Shown in pieces: positions 52,431 to 60,201 of a DNA stretch of 64,000 nt (position 1 is its first letter; every line of letters starts with the position of its first letter). The DNA comes from Ralstonia pickettii. GTDB lineage: Bacteria; Pseudomonadota; Gammaproteobacteria; Burkholderiales; Burkholderiaceae. The notes beneath the pieces were generated by a model. It ran no database searches, was not told where the DNA came from, and saw nothing but the letters and a program-made list of their open reading frames with translations. A program made the position numbers and the translations under genes. The stretch spans positions 1 through 64,000 of the forward strand of contig NZ_MCGB01000092.1 of the NCBI RefSeq assembly GCF_001699815.1, written 5' to 3'.

Positions 52431-53594
52431 ATGGCAACACCCGGCATGGTCGCGTCCGTGGAATGGACCGACGGCAAGCGCTATCTTTGGATGCTCGGCG
52501 CGCTGACCATCACGCTACCCATCGTCGCGGCCGTTTCGGCGCTGGCGACCGGCTGGCATCCGCTCTGGTGGGCGGGGCCATTCATCGTGTTCACGATCAT
52601 CCCGCTGCTCGATTTCCTGATTGGCGACGACCCAGAGAACCCGCCCGAAGACGTCGTCCCGACGCTGGAAAAACAGCGTTACTACCGCCGCATCGTCTAC
52701 CTGGCGACCACCGTGCTTTACGTGAGCTTTGCGGTATCGATGTGGGTGCTGCGCACGTATGACCTTGTCTGGTACGACTACATTGCGTTCGCGTTTTCGG
52801 TGGGCGTGGTGACGGGCATCTCGATCAACACCGCGCATGAACTGGGCCACAAGACCGACGGCTTCGAGCGCTGGTTGGCCAAGATCACGCTCGCCCCTGT
52901 CGCGTATGGCCACTTCTTCGTCGAGCACAACCGCGGCCACCACGTGCGCGTGGCCACGCCGGCCGACCCGGCAAGCGCGCGCTATGGCGAGTCGTTCTGG
53001 GAATTTCTGCCGCGTACGGTGGTAGGCAGCGTCAAATCGGCATGGGCATTGGAGAAACGTCGGCTGGAGCAGCAGGGCCACTCGGTCTGGTCCTGGCGTA
53101 ACGATGTGCTCAACGCCTGGGCGATGACGGTAGTGCTGTGGGGTGTATGCATCGCGTTCGTCGGGCTCAAGGCGGTGCCGTTCCTGATCATCCAGGCCAT
53201 CTACGGCGCCTCGTTGCTGGAAGTGGTGAACTACCTCGAGCACTACGGCCTGTGCCGCCAGCAATTGCCCAGCGGCCGCTACGAACGATGCACGCCGCAG
53301 CATTCGTGGAACAGCAACCACGTGGTGACGAACCTGTTCCTGTATCAACTGCAGCGGCATGCCGATCACCACGCCAACCCGACGCGGTCTTTCCAGGCGT
53401 TGCGGCATTTCGAGCATTCGCCGCAATTGCCGGCCGGCTATGCGGCGATGATCATGGTCGCCTATGTGCCGCCGCTGTGGTTTCGCGTGATGAACCCGCG
53501 CGTGGTGGCGCACTACAACGGCAACATGTCGCTGGCAAATATCAAGCCGTCGATTCGCGACAAGGTGCTCGCGCAGTATCCGGCGCGCGCCTGA
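52431..53594 (+). CDS. alkB: Alkane 1-monooxygenase AlkB
   Basis: Membrane non-haem diiron hydroxylase that oxidises medium-chain n-alkanes at C1. The 387 residues have about six TM helices and all histidine boxes: HELGHK near 137, EHNRGHH near 166, LQRHADHH near 307, plus the HYG motif NYLEHYGL near 270. AGGAGGAAGACA precedes ATG. No rubredoxin or rubredoxin reductase gene is near, so electrons come from elsewhere in the genome. Confidence 0.94.
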   Translation: MATPGMVASVEWTDGKRYLWMLGALTITLPIVAAVSALATGWHPLWWAGPFIVFTIIPLLDFLIGDDPENPPEDVVPTLEKQRYYRRIVYLATTVLYVSFAVSMWVLRTYDLVWYDYIAFAFSVGVVTGISINTAHELGHKTDGFERWLAKITLAPVAYGHFFVEHNRGHHVRVATPADPASARYGESFWEFLPRTVVGSVKSAWALEKRRLEQQGHSVWSWRNDVLNAWAMTVVLWGVCIAFVGLKAVPFLIIQAIYGASLLEVVNYLEHYGLCRQQLPSGRYERCTPQHSWNSNHVVTNLFLYQLQRHADHHANPTRSFQALRHFEHSPQLPAGYAAMIMVAYVPPLWFRVMNPRVVAHYNGNMSLANIKPSIRDKVLAQYPARA

Positions 53595-53603
53595 CCTGCC
53601 GGC

Positions 53604-53867
53604 CTAGCGCCGGGCCACCAGATACTGCACACCCTGCGCGCCGTACCGCTCGGTGTGCGGTGCATTGGCCGCCAGATGAAACGTGTCGCCGGGCCGGTAG
53701 ACGCGCTCCGCGCCTTCTGCGCGGATGTGAATTTCGCCGGCCAGGATGAGCGCTTTCGCCTCGAACGGGTGCGTGTGCGTGTCCAGCTCGCCCGGCTCTC
53801 GCGTCACCAGAACAAACTCCGTAAAGCCTTCCGCTCTTAGCGCGCTGACGAATGCGTCGCGGTCCAT
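53604..53867 (-). CDS. Small cupin-domain protein
   Basis: An 87-residue single-cupin protein: LDTHTHPFEAKALILAGEIHIRAEG carries the HxHxxxxE-type metal motif, and a second motif is PGDTFHLAANAPHTE. GGAG precedes ATG 53867. The substrate is unknown. It converges on alkB with 9 bases between stops. Confidence 0.85.
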   Translation of the reverse strand: MDRDAFVSALRAEGFTEFVLVTREPGELDTHTHPFEAKALILAGEIHIRAEGAERVYRPGDTFHLAANAPHTERYGAQGVQYLVARR

Positions 53868-53923
53868 TGGCGTGTCTCCGTGTTGTGATGCGTGCCCCGT
53901 TTCACCATAAGCGCAGGGCGCAG

Positions 53924-53950
53924 AAATAAAAAGACGGCCCGGAGGCCGTC
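53924..53950 (-). terminator. Orphan minus-strand terminator
   Basis: GACGGCC (53933-53939) pairs perfectly with GGCCGTC (53944-53950) around CGGA. Read on the minus strand it is followed by TTTTTATT. No minus-strand gene ends here; it lies between the cupin gene and the divergent AraC gene. Confidence 0.65.
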
Positions 53951-54095
53951 GGAAATTCGGCTGTGGGGAAGCCAAATACAACGCTGGCAAGTATCTGACT
54001 ATCGATATCAGAAATCTAATTGATCTTTGTTATGACGACGATAGGGCGCCGTGTGGCGCAGAATGCCGAGGCGCCACCGAGTTCCCGGACCTGCC

Positions 54096-54995
54096 ATGAA
54101 CGCCATCACGCCTCTCGCCTTGCTTGAATCCGCTCCAGTCAGCCTGCGCTCCAGCGACGGGCTTGGTTGGGACGGCTTTGCCGCCACGCTGCTCGGGATC
54201 CGCGCCGGCGCGTACCGGGTGCCGGCCATGGCGCAGCACCGGGTCAACGTGCATGTCGGCCCGCCTGTGCGGATGAATTGCGTATGCGATGGCCGCCGCT
54301 ATTCACGCATCCAGGCACACGGCGATGCGGACGTGATTCCCGCAGGCGTGCCCGGCATGTGGACGGACGATGCCGACTGCCGGATTCTGCGGATCGCCAT
54401 CAGCGACACGTCTGTACGCAGCATCGCCGAACAGATTGGCGTGCGAGCCGACATCACGCCGCGTCTGCAATGGCGCGATGCGCGCGTGCGTCATCTTGCC
54501 GCAGCGTTGGGGGCTGAGCTGCTAGCGGAGGACACCTCCGACGCGTTATATGCAGAGGGCCTGTGCACGGCGTTGGTCGTTCGTCTGCTCAGCAGCAGTC
54601 GGGATGGTGCCGCCGGTGTGGCCGACCGCACCGGCACGTTGGCGCCTCGCGTGGCTACGCGCGTGATCGACTACATCGAAGCCCATCTGCATGCGCGCCT
54701 GACGCTGGCTGAGCTGGCCGCGCAGGCCGGCTTAAGCGTGCCCCATTTCAATGTGCTGTTTCGTGCAACGCTGGGTGTGCCGGCGCATCGCTACGTCGTG
54801 CAGCGCCGGGTGGCGCGCGCAAAAGCGTTGCTGTTGGAAGGCCGTCGCAGTGCGTCGCAGATTGCGCTAGACGTGGGCTTTGCGCACCAGAGCCATATGA
54901 CGGAGTGGATGCAGCGGTTGCTCGGCGTCACGCCCCGTGACGTCATCCGCGCCGGCAAGGCGTTGGCCGCGGCTGCGGACCCGCCGGCTGCGTAG
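54096..54995 (+). CDS. AraC-family transcriptional regulator
   Basis: The 299-residue regulator has a variable N-terminal domain and a C-terminal AraC helix-turn-helix pair: LTLAELAAQAGLSVPHFNVLFRATLGVPAHRYV near 205 and SASQIALDVGFAHQSHMTEWMQRLLGVTP near 253. ATG 54096 is chosen by typical length. An NmrA-like gene follows on the same strand after 94 bases and is a likely target. Confidence 0.88.
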   Translation: MNAITPLALLESAPVSLRSSDGLGWDGFAATLLGIRAGAYRVPAMAQHRVNVHVGPPVRMNCVCDGRRYSRIQAHGDADVIPAGVPGMWTDDADCRILRIAISDTSVRSIAEQIGVRADITPRLQWRDARVRHLAAALGAELLAEDTSDALYAEGLCTALVVRLLSSSRDGAAGVADRTGTLAPRVATRVIDYIEAHLHARLTLAELAAQAGLSVPHFNVLFRATLGVPAHRYVVQRRVARAKALLLEGRRSASQIALDVGFAHQSHMTEWMQRLLGVTPRDVIRAGKALAAAADPPAA

Positions 54996-55089
54996 TCGAT
55001 CCACCGAATCTGCCAAATTCCTCCGTTCCTGCAAGTTTGGTTTGCGGCCCGCTCTAAGCTCGTGCCTCCCACTTGAGAGGAGCGCGAAC

Positions 55090-55980
55090 ATGTTTGTCAT
55101 CTTTGGGGCATCGGGCAAAGTCGGACACGCGACCGCCGTAGCGCTGCGCAATGCGGGGCGGCCTGTGCGGGCGGTCGTGCGCGGTGCGCGGCAAGGCGAA
55201 GCGCTGGCCAGAATCGGCTGCGAGATTGCGATCGCCGATCTGACCGATCCGGCCTCCGTTGCTTCCGCCATCAAGGGCGCGACGGCTGTGCAGATGTTGT
55301 GTCCAGTGCCGGTGGGCGACGTTGACCCCGCCTTCACCATGGAGCGCATGATCGACGTAGCCGCCGATGCGCTGCGCGCCAACCCGCCATCGGCTGTCCT
55401 GGCCCTGTCGGACTACGGCGCCGAGCTGGACCGGGGCACCGGCCTGACGCGGTTGTTCCATCTGCTGGAAGAGCGGCTCAAGCCGCTGGCGACGCACCTG
55501 ACGCTGCTGCGCTCAGCGGAGCATGCGCAGAACTGGGCGGCGATGCTGCCCGTCATGCTGGCGACCGGGCGGCTGCCGAGCCTGCACTATCCGCTGGATC
55601 GCGCGTTTGCGACCGTCGCCACGCAGGACGTAGGCGCGCTGGCCGCCCAGTTGCTACTCGATGGGCCATCGGCCAACACACCTCGCATCGTCAGCGTGGA
55701 AGGCCCGCGCCGTGTGAGCCTGATCGACGTCGCACGCGCGTTCAGCGCTGTCGTCGGCCGCGAGATTGTTGCCGACGCCGTGCCGCGCACCGCCTGGTCG
55801 CCGATGCTGCAGCGTGCCGGTCTGAGCGCGAACCATGTGCAACTGCTCACCGAACTCTACGATGCGGTCAACGCCGGGCAGATCGACGTGGAGAAAGGCG
55901 TGTCGGAGCAGCGTTTCGGCAAGACCGAGCTGCACGATGTGTTTGCCTCGCTGCTCGCGACGCACATGAGCTCGAGCTAG
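55090..55980 (+). CDS. NmrA-like NAD(P)-binding protein
   Basis: Atypical short-chain dehydrogenase/NmrA family member of 296 residues. Rossmann motif FGASGKVGHATAVAL lies at the start and VRAVVRGARQGEAL fits NADP selection. ADLTDPASVASAIKGATAVQML and the late ETELHDVF-like region are family typical. GAGGAG precedes ATG. The role may be redox sensing or isoflavone-reductase-like chemistry; unknown. Confidence 0.88.
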   Translation: MFVIFGASGKVGHATAVALRNAGRPVRAVVRGARQGEALARIGCEIAIADLTDPASVASAIKGATAVQMLCPVPVGDVDPAFTMERMIDVAADALRANPPSAVLALSDYGAELDRGTGLTRLFHLLEERLKPLATHLTLLRSAEHAQNWAAMLPVMLATGRLPSLHYPLDRAFATVATQDVGALAAQLLLDGPSANTPRIVSVEGPRRVSLIDVARAFSAVVGREIVADAVPRTAWSPMLQRAGLSANHVQLLTELYDAVNAGQIDVEKGVSEQRFGKTELHDVFASLLATHMSSS

Positions 55981-56105
55981 CGGGGGCGCAGCCCACGCCT
56001 GCAAATGCGAATGCCTCTTATGCGGATTTGTATCTGCGGCCGCCGGTTATTTCGCACTGCACGCAATCGCCTCACTATGATCTCGGGATTGCTCCGGAGG
56101 TCATC

Positions 56106-56891
56106 ATGGTGGGTGCACGCATTGCGCGCGCGATTGGAACGGCGGTTGTGTTCTCGGCATTTGCGCTGCCGGCGCACGCGGTGTTGCCTGACGAGATCCA
56201 GGTCTACACCGGTGATATCAACGCGCCGGGCGAGTTCGGGCTGGAGCTGCACGTCAACACCACGCCCAGCGGCATCGGCACGCCAAGCTATCCAGGCGAA
56301 GTCACGACACCGCACGGCTGGCGTGCCACGGCGGAGTTCTCGTATGGCCTGACGCCCTCGCTGGAGCTGGGGCTCTATGTGCCGACCACGCTCACGCGCG
56401 AGAACACGTTCTACGTGACCGGCCCGAAGGTGCGGGTGAAATGGATGCCCATGCGCCCGGTTGATGGCGTAGGGAACTTTGCAGGCATCAACGTCGAACT
56501 TGCCCACGTGGCAGGCCGCTTTGAGGCATCCCAGAACGCGGCAGAACTGCGACCCATCTATGGGTATCAGAACGACCGCTGGCTTTGGGCAGTCAACCCG
56601 GTGCTCGATTGGAATCTCTCGGGGGACGGGCGCAGCGGCGTGCCGGAGGCCGCGCCCAGTTTCAAGATTGCACGTACGGTTGCGACAGGGGTGCGCGCCG
56701 GCACGGAGTATTACGCCGGGCTTGGCCCCATCAACCACATCGCGCCTTTGCATGAGCAGCAGCACACGGTGTTCCTGGCGTTCGACGTGGACCGCAAGCC
56801 GTTCGTCTTCAACTTTGGCATCGGCCGCGGCCTGACACGCGCCTCAGACCGCTGGACGCTGAAGTGGATTTTCGAGATTCCGCTGAGCTGA
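56106..56891 (+). CDS. Exported protein of unknown function, possible outer-membrane barrel
   Basis: 261 residues with a Sec signal peptide (cleavage after AHA, near 25). The mature part alternates hydrophobic and polar residues in beta-strand-like runs (EFGLELHVN, WRATAEFSYGLTPSLELGLYVP, GINVELAHVAG, VFLAFDVDRKPFVFNFGIGRGL) and ends in a strand closing with F-E-I-P-L-S. This fits a small beta-barrel. GGAGG precedes ATG. No family name was recognised. Confidence 0.72.
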   Translation: MVGARIARAIGTAVVFSAFALPAHAVLPDEIQVYTGDINAPGEFGLELHVNTTPSGIGTPSYPGEVTTPHGWRATAEFSYGLTPSLELGLYVPTTLTRENTFYVTGPKVRVKWMPMRPVDGVGNFAGINVELAHVAGRFEASQNAAELRPIYGYQNDRWLWAVNPVLDWNLSGDGRSGVPEAAPSFKIARTVATGVRAGTEYYAGLGPINHIAPLHEQQHTVFLAFDVDRKPFVFNFGIGRGLTRASDRWTLKWIFEIPLS

Positions 56892-56965
56892 TCCCTGGCC
56901 GCTGAGTTACGCAACACCTATGCTTTGCAGCAACCGATTGCGCCGGGTCCGCCAAGGAGGCCGCC

Positions 56966-57490
56966 ATGATGATCGACTTACGCTGCGTTGCAATGGTGTT
57001 GCTGTTGTCAGCGTCTGGGGCGCACGCCGAAGACGACCTGCAGAACCGCGGTCACGACCCGTTCTTCCAGATCTCGTCGGGTGTGGCCAACTGCCCTGAA
57101 CCGGCCGGCCCGCGCATCAGCGAAGCCGAGTGGAAGCGCGATTCGCACCACCGCATCGAGCATGGCAACCATTGCTGGGTGGAGGGCCGCTGCCGCTTGC
57201 CCAACGCGTTTTCCTACGACGATGAGATTGCCGAGACGGCAAAGCGGCGCCTGCAATGGATGTCCATCCACGTGCCGGGATGGCAGCAGAACACCACGCT
57301 GTGGGTGACGGTATGGCAGCGGTGGATGCTGGTGCAGGGCTGTGTGGCGCCGGGCTACGTGTTGGCGCCGTTCATGACGGCGCTGCATGACGTGCCTGAT
57401 GTCGAGCGCTTCATCAACGAGACGACGGCACACCCGGAGCAGGGCGTGCCGTATGCGGTGTTCCGCAAGGGCGCGGTTGCCAAGCCTTGA
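56966..57490 (+). CDS. Exported BON-domain-like protein
   Basis: 174 residues with a signal peptide ending SGAHAED (near 22). The mature part has six cysteines (CPEP, HCWVEGRC, GCVAPG). A C-terminal segment (AKRRLQWMSIHVPGW, TTLWVTVWQRWMLVQGCVAPG, DVERFINET) resembles a divergent BON lipid-binding domain. A start at ATG 56966 follows CAAGGAGG. Function unknown. Confidence 0.65.
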   Translation: MMIDLRCVAMVLLLSASGAHAEDDLQNRGHDPFFQISSGVANCPEPAGPRISEAEWKRDSHHRIEHGNHCWVEGRCRLPNAFSYDDEIAETAKRRLQWMSIHVPGWQQNTTLWVTVWQRWMLVQGCVAPGYVLAPFMTALHDVPDVERFINETTAHPEQGVPYAVFRKGAVAKP

Positions 57491-57522
57491 CACTAGGTCG
57501 CCTGACTTCCTGACGTAGCGGC

Positions 57523-58002
57523 TCAGGGTTTGTGTTTCTGGTAGGTACCGACGAGCTCGGCTTCAGCCAGCACGTGGCCACGCATGGCGCGCTCCAGTTC
57601 GGCCTTGGTGGGTGCGCCAAGCTCCGGTAGTTCCACGTTCAGCGCGTAAAGCTTGTGATAGTAGCGATGACGCCCAATGGGCGGGCAGGGGCCGCCGTAA
57701 GCGGTGCGCTGCCAGTCGTTGTTGCCGGGGCGAGCACCCGGAGGCAGTCCCTTGCGTGATGCATCTTCTGCCAGCGAAGTGGTGCCGGGCGGGATGTTGT
57801 AGAGCACCCAGTGGACCCACGTCATCTTGGGTGCTGCGGGGTCGGGCGCGTCGGGGTCATCGACGATCAGCGCCAGGCTGCGTGTGCCTGCCGGGGCGCC
57901 GGTCCACGCGAGCGGCGGCGATGTGTCCGCGCCTTCACATGTCAGGCGGCTGGGGATTTCGCCGCCAGCGGCAAAGGCCGGAGAGGTCAAGGCGAGCGTC
58001 AT
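57523..58002 (-). CDS. YbhB/YbcL (PEBP) family protein
   Basis: PEBP-like protein of 159 residues: LTSPAFAAGGEIPSRLTCEGADTSPPLAW, ALIVDDPDAPDP with the ligand Asp, THWVLYN-like VHWVLYNIPPG and YGGPCPPIGRHRYYHKLYAL. ATG 58002 is chosen because TGAGG sits 6 bases upstream and homologues start there. The frame stays open to 58104 and could add a hydrophobic leader, so an exported form is possible. A second YbhB-type gene is at 34312. Confidence 0.85.
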   Translation of the reverse strand: MTLALTSPAFAAGGEIPSRLTCEGADTSPPLAWTGAPAGTRSLALIVDDPDAPDPAAPKMTWVHWVLYNIPPGTTSLAEDASRKGLPPGARPGNNDWQRTAYGGPCPPIGRHRYYHKLYALNVELPELGAPTKAELERAMRGHVLAEAELVGTYQKHKP

Positions 58003-58220
58003 GGCGTGCCTCACTTGAGCGGAGTTGGAGGAACCACACAGCACGGTTGCCAGCAGTGACGCCCTGCCCAGCATTCGGATCATTCGGCGGTATGCAGGCG
58101 GCATGTGCGAGGTCCCGGTCGGCGAGAGCGCATCCAGTCGAACGCGCTCCTGACTCCTTTCAAGCTAGTGCGCGGCGCCGGGGCAGACAAGGATTGCCGC
58201 CGCCGCGGCACCCATTGCCT

Positions 58221-58583
58221 TCAGGCGAACCACCCCAGCGCCAACGCAGTCGCGGCCGGCACCGTCTGCACAAAGAAAATTCGTTTGTTGACCGTGACGG
58301 CGCCCCAGATGCCGGCCACCGCCACGCAGATCAGCCCGAACAGCGCAAACGCGGCGTTGATGGCGGGGTCTGGTGCGATCAGCCCAATGACCAGTGCGGC
58401 TACCAGAAAGCCGTTGTACAGGCCCTGGTTGGACGCCATGGCGGCGGTTTCGGCGGCTTTTTCCGGCGTGATGCGGAATACCTTGGGGCCGCGCGTCTTC
58501 CACAGCACCATCTCGAGTACGACGATGTAGACGTGGATCAGCAGCACCAGCAGGTAGGCGATGAGGCCGAGGGTTTTGATCAT
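58221..58583 (-). CDS. DUF1304-family membrane protein
   Basis: The 120-residue inner-membrane protein has four hydrophobic helices and the DUF1304 pattern VYIVVLEMVLWKTRGPKVF near 18 and ASNQGLYNGFLVAALVIGL near 50. ATG 58583 is preferred over an in-frame TTG. Function unknown. Confidence 0.87.
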   Translation of the reverse strand: MIKTLGLIAYLLVLLIHVYIVVLEMVLWKTRGPKVFRITPEKAAETAAMASNQGLYNGFLVAALVIGLIAPDPAINAAFALFGLICVAVAGIWGAVTVNKRIFFVQTVPAATALALGWFA

Positions 58584-58768
58584 GGGAGGCAATCAGGGTG
58601 TGAACGTGCCGCCATGATAGAGACTTTGTGCCGCGTATCGGCTCCCTGATGGAGGGGTATCGGCAGGGCTAAGGCGCACGCAGCCCGTTCCCCGCCGACG
58701 CGCCGCCTGCAAATTTCATCTGGCAGGACTATGCTGTGCGTTTTCGTTCCAGGCAGAGGAGCCATCGC

Positions 58769-59485
58769 ATGACCGCATCGCAAGGATCCATGATCACGTT
58801 CAAACGCCCGGATGGGCAGGAACTCCAGGGCTATCTGGCCAAGCCGGCCAAGGCAGAGGGCGCCCCGGGCATTGTCGTCATCCAGGAGTGGTGGGGCCTG
58901 AATGACCAGATTCGCGGCGTGGCCGACCGCCTCGCGCGCGCGGGCTACGTGGCCCTGGTGCCCGACCTCTATCGCGGCACCATGACGGTGGAAGAGGAAG
59001 AAGCGCACCACCTGATGACCAACCTGAACTTTGGCGACGCGGCCACGCAGGATGTGCGCGGCGCCGTGCAATACCTCAAGCAGACCTGCGGCCGCGTGGG
59101 CGTGACGGGCTACTGCATGGGCGGCGCGCTGACGCTCCTGACGCTGAGCAACGTGCCGGAGGCGGATGCCGGCGTGGTCTGGTACGGCTATCCTCCGCTG
59201 GAATACATCGACGCCTCGAAGATCAAGGTGCCGGTGCAGGGCCACTGGGGCACGCAGGACACCGCCTTCAAGATCGAAGGCGTCGATGCGCTGGAAAAGA
59301 AGCTCGTCGATGCTGGCGTCGATGTGGACTTCCACCGCTATCTCGCGCATCACGCCTTCGCCAATGAAACGGCCGTGGGCGAGAACCGCATCGCCATCAC
59401 GCAATACGACCCGGTGTGGGCCGAACATGCGTGGGACCGCGCGCTGACGTTCTTCGGCCGCACGCTGTGGCCGCGTCAGGGGTAA
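58769..59485 (+). CDS. Dienelactone hydrolase family protein
   Basis: 238-residue alpha/beta hydrolase. The nucleophile elbow is GYCMGG near 113 with Cys as in carboxymethylenebutenolidase, the acid is in GTQDTAF near 167, and the catalytic His is in YLAHHAFAN near 196. EWWGLNDQIRGVADRLARAGY near 40 is family typical. GAGGAG precedes ATG. It probably acts on a lactone in aromatic degradation or a detoxification role. Cys-based chemistry suggests a genuine dienelactone hydrolase, but no aromatic genes are adjacent. Confidence 0.9.
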   Translation: MTASQGSMITFKRPDGQELQGYLAKPAKAEGAPGIVVIQEWWGLNDQIRGVADRLARAGYVALVPDLYRGTMTVEEEEAHHLMTNLNFGDAATQDVRGAVQYLKQTCGRVGVTGYCMGGALTLLTLSNVPEADAGVVWYGYPPLEYIDASKIKVPVQGHWGTQDTAFKIEGVDALEKKLVDAGVDVDFHRYLAHHAFANETAVGENRIAITQYDPVWAEHAWDRALTFFGRTLWPRQG

Positions 59486-59569
59486 GCGCACGCAGGACGG
59501 CGAGATTGGCGGTACGGCGCGCTCACGAAATGCTGCAATTTCGCATGTGGGCTGCGCTGTTGCCGCCGC
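59486..59569. other. Upstream part of the leader-RNA region
   Basis: The 84 bases between the hydrolase stop and the TATAAT of the candidate leader RNA contain no gene and no convincing terminator. No good -35 hexamer was found at the expected distance. Confidence 0.4.
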
Positions 59570-59816
59570 TATAATTCTTGGCGCTGCCGCACCAACGACA
59601 GCTGGGTTTAGCAGCCTATTCTTACCGTATGGCCGGACGGCCGCCTCGTGCGGTTTTTTTACGTCCGTGCTCGCGCACGCCTTTACCTCGGCGGGCCGGG
59701 CAGGGGACCTTCGGGTCGCCGGCGTCCTACGGGCCGGTCTGCTAACCCTGTCGTCGGGCCCGCCACCCTCGTTTAGCAGCGATTAGTCGGGCCTTTTGCT
59801 ATCCGTAGGAGGCTCC
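59570..59816 (+). ncRNA. Candidate structured leader RNA with mutually exclusive pairings
   Basis: A perfect TATAAT (59570-59575) is followed by about 240 bases rich in helices: a terminator-like hairpin (59641-59660), CGTGC/GCACG (59666-59679), GACC-TTCG-GGTC (59706-59717) and GGCGGGCC (59690-59697) with GGCCCGCC (59757-59764). GGGTTTAGCAG (59604-59614) can pair with CTGCTAACCC (59739-59748), which can also pair with TTAGCAG (59773-59779) just ahead of AGGAGG. These alternatives suggest an attenuator or riboregulator. Boundaries and class are unknown. Confidence 0.5.
59641..59660 (+). terminator. Intrinsic terminator inside the candidate leader RNA
   Basis: CCGC (59641-59644) pairs with GCGG (59650-59653) around CTCGT, and seven T follow (59654-59660). 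It lies 66 bases after TATAAT, so it would end a short transcript unless antiterminated. Confidence 0.6.
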
Positions 59817-59909
59817 ATGACTGTTGTGTTCGGCGGGCGTCGCCCCGCGTCTTTTCCTTCTCCACCTTGGCTGTGCCCCGTTCCGTTACGACTCGGGAGC
59901 CGCCAATGA
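59817..59909 (+). CDS. Short leader ORF coupled to the next gene
   Basis: A 30-codon ORF beginning MTVVFGGRRPASF, rich in Pro and Arg, starts 4 bases after a strong AGGAGG. Its stop TGA overlaps the ATG of the following gene (59906-59909, ATGA). Strong initiation plus overlap suggests a leader peptide that controls the downstream gene by coupling. It has no known homologue that I recognise. Confidence 0.5.
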   Translation: MTVVFGGRRPASFPSPPWLCPVPLRLGSRQ

Positions 59910-60178
59910 CACTCACCAAACGCCGAGTCTACCTTGACGGTGCGCTGGAAGCGCGAACCTTCCTCTGCCGAACGCAGGCCTACGTGTGCGAGTTCGGGCA
60001 GCATCGGCCGCGCCTGCTGCGGCAGCAACTGATGGAGTACACGGGCGGCGCCTATCCGCCCGCATTCGCGCGCGGGTTTGTCGACATGATCGGGGCATAC
60101 CTGTCGCTGGCACTTGAGCGCAGCGATATCGACCCAGCCACGTGGGAACTGATGGCCGAGGTCGAACGGTTGCGTTAG
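59906..60178 (+). CDS. Conserved hypothetical protein of 90 residues
   Basis: A small soluble protein with TLTKRRVYLDGALEARTFLC at the N-terminus, a central Arg/Leu helix (HRPRLLRQQLMEYTGG) and GFVDMIGAYLSLALERSDIDP. No known domain was recognised. ATG 59906 is coupled to the preceding short ORF and also has GGGAG upstream. It converges on the FAD oxidoreductase gene. The reading frame is open upstream to 59867, but that part would lie inside the leader ORF. Confidence 0.65.
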   Translation: MTLTKRRVYLDGALEARTFLCRTQAYVCEFGQHRPRLLRQQLMEYTGGAYPPAFARGFVDMIGAYLSLALERSDIDPATWELMAEVERLR

Positions 60179-60201
60179 ATGCCCTGCGGCGGCGCGGGCA
60201 A

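Noticed and set aside
59547-59786. 79-codon ORF across the structured leader region
   Set aside because: It starts before the TATAAT, ignores the terminator and hairpins, and I could not find a supporting ribosome site or known domain. The RNA structure explains the region better.
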